A stretch of DNA of 64,000 bases from Theodoxus fluviatilis (taxonomy: Eukaryota > Mollusca > Gastropoda > Cycloneritida > Neritidae), in assembly GCA_034096865.1 (NCBI GenBank), contig JAWQFJ010001799.1:114364-178363 (forward strand), in the 5' to 3' direction. The position numbers were made by a program, and so were the translations under genes. Shown in pieces: positions 28,441 to 64,000 of the stretch. Every line of letters starts with the position of its first letter. The stretch's first letter is position 1. The notes beneath the pieces were generated by a model, which was not told the origin of the DNA, ran no database searches, and worked only from the letters and a program-made list of their open reading frames with translations.

Positions 28441-28528
28441 TATGGACTTCATGGCTGAATTTAATTTTGTGTAGAAACTTGACATTTTTTAACTGTTAAA
28501 CAATCCATGCTCATCCTGAATGAGAAGG

Positions 28529-28565
<37 letters not shown>

Positions 28566-31500
28566 TGCCAAAATTGATGTTGACCAACATCATCCATCAT
28601 TCTGAGCTTGTTACAATGACTGACAAGTCCTTTTTTGAACACTTGAAAGAGCAAAGCCAGTTCATGATGTACTTGTTTATTCTATTTTTTTCCAGCACAT
28701 TTGTCTCCCAACAAAGCAACAACTGACTGAGACTTGCCCTTTCCCCCCCACAGACAGCATGGCCTTCCCTTACAAGCAAGAACAAAGTGCAGCAACACAT
28801 TCAATGTCACCATTATCTGCTTCTAGTAGACATATGCTTTGTGCTCAGTTTTTGGAGTAACACTACGCACGATGATGAAACCACCGAGGACAGACAATAC
28901 ATGCAGGCAAGTCCTGGATGTCTGGTGGAGTTCAAAAATGGCTTGCTATATCAATCAAGGTGTATTGCTTTCATAATACTGAGTTCTCATGTAATGAGTA
29001 ATCCCTCCCCGAGCCAACAGTCTGGAAATATATGTACACTAATGAAGATTGTACAGCATGGATGAGTAAATGGAGAAACAGGCAACAACTACCCACCCAC
29101 AGCATGGCCATGTGATGTGCATTGCAGAGACCAGAAGCCTCACTTACTTTTACCAAATTCATCCAAGTTCATGGAATAATTCAAATGTATCCCTGGGACT
29201 TGTGGAATGTCAGTTTGGGTCTACAAAATAGCTTATTGAACTTGGAGAGCACCGACAAATGTGCAAATTATATTCTGCTTTTGCCTCAACAACAAAAACC
29301 GCAGAGGGAAGGAAAGAGTGACAAGGAGGAGGAAGCGGAGGGCCGCGGTCTGGAGTCTGCTGGAGGCAAACAGTGCTTGACACTGAATACAACACATTGG
29401 CAACACCAAATGAAAAAATTACAGCAGTCCTACCAAGCACACATTCACGCCACAGCAACAGCAACCCTGCGACAGTCGTCATCATCAGCAGCACCATTTA
29501 CATTTCTTCAAATAAACATTCAAGATATGCTGTGCAGTCACCTTTTAAATCTGCCTCGCTTGTTTACACTTACACAGAAAGCAATTTACAACAGCAATTA
29601 CTGCTATAAACACATGGCTATGCTGTGTGTTATACCAGTGGCTTCAAAAATTGTGGACATACTGGAGGGAAAAAAAACCATACACACACACAAACTAAAA
29701 TCACAATGGATGCACAACACCGGTGCAACATAATAATAATAATCTGTTCCACTTTCCTTCAGAATCGAGCACATTAACTGTGAAGACATTTGTAACATAT
29801 ACACTTCACTCAAACCATCAAAAGTTACATTTGTATTGATGACTTACTGCTGGCTATAGCCACAAAACTCCGTAGCAGACTCGTTCTGATGTTGCAGAAA
29901 ATGCCATCATTTATTGTTCATTCTGTTTCATACTTTTAGATTATTTTCCTGTTTTGAGAGAGATCACAAGCAGTTTTGCTACATTATCAAGTCTCCATCA
30001 TCACTAAACTGTAGGAGAAGAAAAAAAAATTGCTGAAGGACTTGCTGAAGTTAATACACTGAACAAAATTATCTGCACATCAAATTTACCCCACAATGAG
30101 ATTTTGTCATCAAAACCATTGCTATGCATCTGTCACATGTCAATCTCATCTAGGGTATGGAATGTAACCTATATTATTTCATCATGCGACACAATTTCAA
30201 CTTCAAGCAAAGATGTAAGTACCAAAGCATGCATGACTTGCCATAAAACCCATCTAGATTTCCAATAGGCAACACATGACCCAAAGTGACATATTGATCT
30301 TGTGGACAAATGCAAACGTGGTGGGCTACAATGAATGATTGGCCATGATCCCAGAGCTGTTCAATAGCTAGTGAAAGGTCTCGAGTTAGGAAGGAGTGAC
30401 ATACAGAGTTCAGTCAAATGCACCAGCAGACTGGGAGAGGAGTAAAACCTAAACAGAGGAAGGTTACTGGATTTGAATGTACACACATGATAATGAAATG
30501 CAAAGGTATGCAGATGATTCTTTTCTATCTTATCAGTGCTTGAAAATTTGTCTTTAAAAAATCCTACGTCTGCCACATTATTATCTTGAGGGAAGAAAAA
30601 AGAGAAGATAATAAATACTCCCTCAAAAGATTAACCTGTGGCATTTTCACATTGCCAAACAACATATTTGATCAACCAAGCAGTTCTCACTTCTGAGGCT
30701 CAAAAAATGTTAAGCAGCTGGTGAAGGATGGGACTTCATTAATCAGCAATAAAACAGTAGCAGTTAATCCAAGCAAATCCTTCCATTGAGTCCACCCATG
30801 TTCTCCATACAGTTTGCCAATGAGCTTGGGTGACAAATGGGTATATGGCCCAGCAGCAAAAGGAAGGAAAGAAAATGCTTTGACATCAAGATATGGTACA
30901 TGATTCCCAACACCAGTTTGCCTGCAGGAAGCTGACTCCACTCCACCCCAAACTACTTGCTAGTGACTTCTATCCACATGTACACAGTACACTGCCTAGG
31001 CCAGCTAGCTATGTTTGTATGGCCTTCTCAGCATAGGAAGTAAATGCAGACAGACATATTGCAATAGATAAGGTGTTATCACACTGGTATGGGCAGTATC
31101 CACTCCTAGTGGAACCTGTGAGTTACATCCATGCTTATCACTTGCCTATAATGACACAAGTAAAAACCAGATGTAATTAATTGTATGTCTCTTTGACTTT
31201 AGTGCGAGAGAGTAATAAGTAGCTACTTGTAGTTAGATGATGATGTCAACATGATAACTGACAACCAATACAGCCACAAGAGATGTTTTAGGGTTAAGTA
31301 TTCTACAGGGAAATTTTTTTTGGCAGTCTGACCTCGAATCATCACAACACTGCTGTTACAACCACTACCACCTGGACACTGTCCATGAAAAAAAGACTGA
31401 AAAACACAGGGCATGATGAGGAGCAAGTATGGGATGCAGCAGAGTTCAGGAAACCGTCCAATGAAGCAGTACAGAGCTACGCAAGGAACCCCTGCCTCTC

Positions 31501-32000
31501 CTGGTGTGAACACTGAAGGTGGAGATTACTTCAATGAAATCTAACTGCTACAGCACTTCCTAAGTCTACAGACACAATGCATGCGCAAGTGAGTCAAAGA
31601 ATCTAAACCTGTAACTCTGCAACTTGACTTAGTACAAGGTGAGTTTGTCGACTGAAATACCACATTTCTAACTGACCTAATCATCTATTATTTCTACCAA
31701 TGTCCAGTTTTAACAATTAATCTCAACAACTGTAAATTCTCAAGAATCTACTTAGAACCATATATATACGCCACTATTTTTTCCTCCTCCTTTTAATATG
31801 TTCACAATGTTAATAAGATATAACAGACAATTCTTCAAGAGGTGAAGTTAGAGAGATAAAATACAAGTTTTCTGTGGTTTGAATGCACATGGAAAGAAAT
31901 ATGGAAAATTCTCCACACAAAGATTCTTATTTCAGAGACACCGACAATCTTGAACTAGTTTCCTTCAAGAAGTGTACCTAGACATTTCATCAGACTGCGG
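28441..32000. other. Region between ISOC2 and ARFGAP1: no gene supported
   Basis: It has a short (CA)n at 28532-28562 and otherwise complex DNA. The longest open frame (29122-29733, +) has biased composition and no family match. Part of it may be a long ARFGAP1 3' UTR. AATAAA on the minus strand first appears to me near 29910, with an ATTAAA variant near 31791. Confidence 0.4.
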
Positions 32001-32003
32001 GGC

Positions 32004-32345
32004 ACAGTTTCAGGCTGGCAGACAGTTTCAGGCTGACAGACGCAGCTTCAGGCTGGCAGACACAGCTTCAAGGCTGGCAGGCACAGCTTCAGGCTGGCAG
32101 ACAGCTTCAGGCTGGCAGACACAGCTTCAAGGCTGGCAGGCACAGCTTCAGGCTGGCAGACACAGCTTTAAGGCTGGCAGGCACAGCTTCAGGCTGGCAG
32201 ACAGCTTCAGGCTGGCAGATACAGCTTTAAGGCTGGCAGGCACAGCTTCAGGCTGGCAGACACAGCTTCAGGCTGGCAGACAGCTTCAGGCTGGCAGATA
32301 CAGCTTCAGGCTGGCAGGCACAGCTTCAGGCTGGCAGACAAGGCT
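32004..32345. repeat. Minisatellite, 18-21 bp unit
   Basis: About 17 copies of a unit like CAGCTTCAGGCTGGCAGACA, with length classes from alternative CA, AA and GGCA steps. It lies about 0.6 kb beyond the ARFGAP1 stop, possibly within its 3' UTR. Confidence 0.88.
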
Positions 32346-32927
32346 CCAATGGAGTGGGGTCTTGCTGTAGCTTACTCCTCAACAACCACAAACCCTGTTT
32401 CCCCAAATCCAAACATTTCATTCTCCTTTAAATCCCGCAACAACACCTCTCTGTTTCAGTAGAGCAAATGGGCAGTACCTGATTCACACACATCTATTTT
32501 CTATTCAAATTGTTGCCCCATGGAACTTGAATCTCCAACGTCTACAAAGAAAACATTTCTCTACTGATGAAAATGAAGATTAGGGTACAGGTTACCTTTA
32601 AGGGCAACTAGTTCCATCTGCCTTCCTTAGTTTCAGCGTTTTAAGACAAGTCGCCTTATGCTGGCTCTACAGCATCAAGCTATCATCTAAAACTCTCAGA
32701 GGAAAAATTTGATTCCTAAATTTTGCTCTCCATCCATCCCCAACATTCCAGCTGCTGAAGCAAGAGCATCCCTCTGACTGGCAGCAAACTGCAAGCAGCC
32801 CCTCAAAAGTTTGCTCTTCAAGCAGCGGTGGAGCAAATCACAAAGTAGCAGTCCTGTAAATGTTGTCAGTTTCATGACTTGTGTAACCATCCAGCATTGA
32901 GGTCCGGGATCCTAAACGTCTCTACCT

Positions 32928-63976
<31,049 letters not shown>

Positions 63977-64000
63977 CTGCAAACATAGACAGCAGACAAC

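Noticed and set aside
29122..29733. 203-codon open frame between ISOC2 and ARFGAP1
   Set aside because: Biased composition, no recognised domain, no splice or Kozak support, and it may overlap a 3' UTR.

Overview
This is eukaryotic nuclear DNA from an animal with intron-rich genes (GT-AG introns, exons of 57 to about 1,100 nt) and a very high load of microsatellites, minisatellites and short transposon-like repeats. An ependymin-family secreted protein, and dispersed repeats of a style common in mollusc genomes, suggest a lophotrochozoan, most likely a marine gastropod. That assignment is inference. A 12-base N run at 52466-52477 shows this is draft assembly.

I can support four host genes. 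(1) 4801-9605 (+): an ependymin-related secreted protein, 5 exons, 243 aa. (2) 16482-22236 (-): H6PD, the ER-lumenal hexose-6-phosphate dehydrogenase/6-phosphogluconolactonase, 4 coding exons, 800 aa, with signal peptide and C-terminal KDEL. (3) 23031-27318 (+): an ISOC2-like isochorismatase-domain hydrolase, 4 exons, 203 aa, head-to-head with H6PD across about 0.8 kb of shared promoter DNA. (4) 32928-63976 (-): ARFGAP1, the Arf1 GTPase-activating protein of the Golgi. Eleven exons (512 aa) lie in the window and the first coding exon(s) lie beyond the right edge. Every splice phase joins correctly in all four models. They are housekeeping or secretory-pathway genes, not a pathway cluster. H6PD makes NADPH in the ER, ARFGAP1 drives COPI coat cycling, and the ependymin-like protein is a secretory cargo.

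Layout. 1-4,400 holds foldback and box-B-like repeats and an 840-bp Tigger/pogo element that keeps only a DNA-binding ORF. 4,800-9,700 is the ependymin gene, with a hairpin element, a (TCCA)n tract, a palindromic repeat and a tRNA-type SINE in its introns. 10,137-12,520 is a 38-bp minisatellite. 12.5-16 kb is repeats without genes. 16.5-28.4 kb holds H6PD and ISOC2. 28.5-32.9 kb shows no convincing gene. 32.9-64 kb is ARFGAP1, whose introns carry a piggyBac-like relic with heat-shock-element-like arrays, a copy of an element packed with nuclear-receptor half-sites, a LINE 3' end, MITEs, many microsatellites and a 16-copy minisatellite that repeats one of its own splice acceptors.

I found no new multi-gene system. 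The most unusual signals are gene architecture altered by repeats: the splice-acceptor minisatellite in ARFGAP1, a degenerate array of exon-start decoys before ISOC2 exon 3, a frameshifted tandem duplicate of ISOC2 exon 1, a duplicated 60-nt ARFGAP1 exon, and mobile elements loaded with transcription-factor-like motifs.
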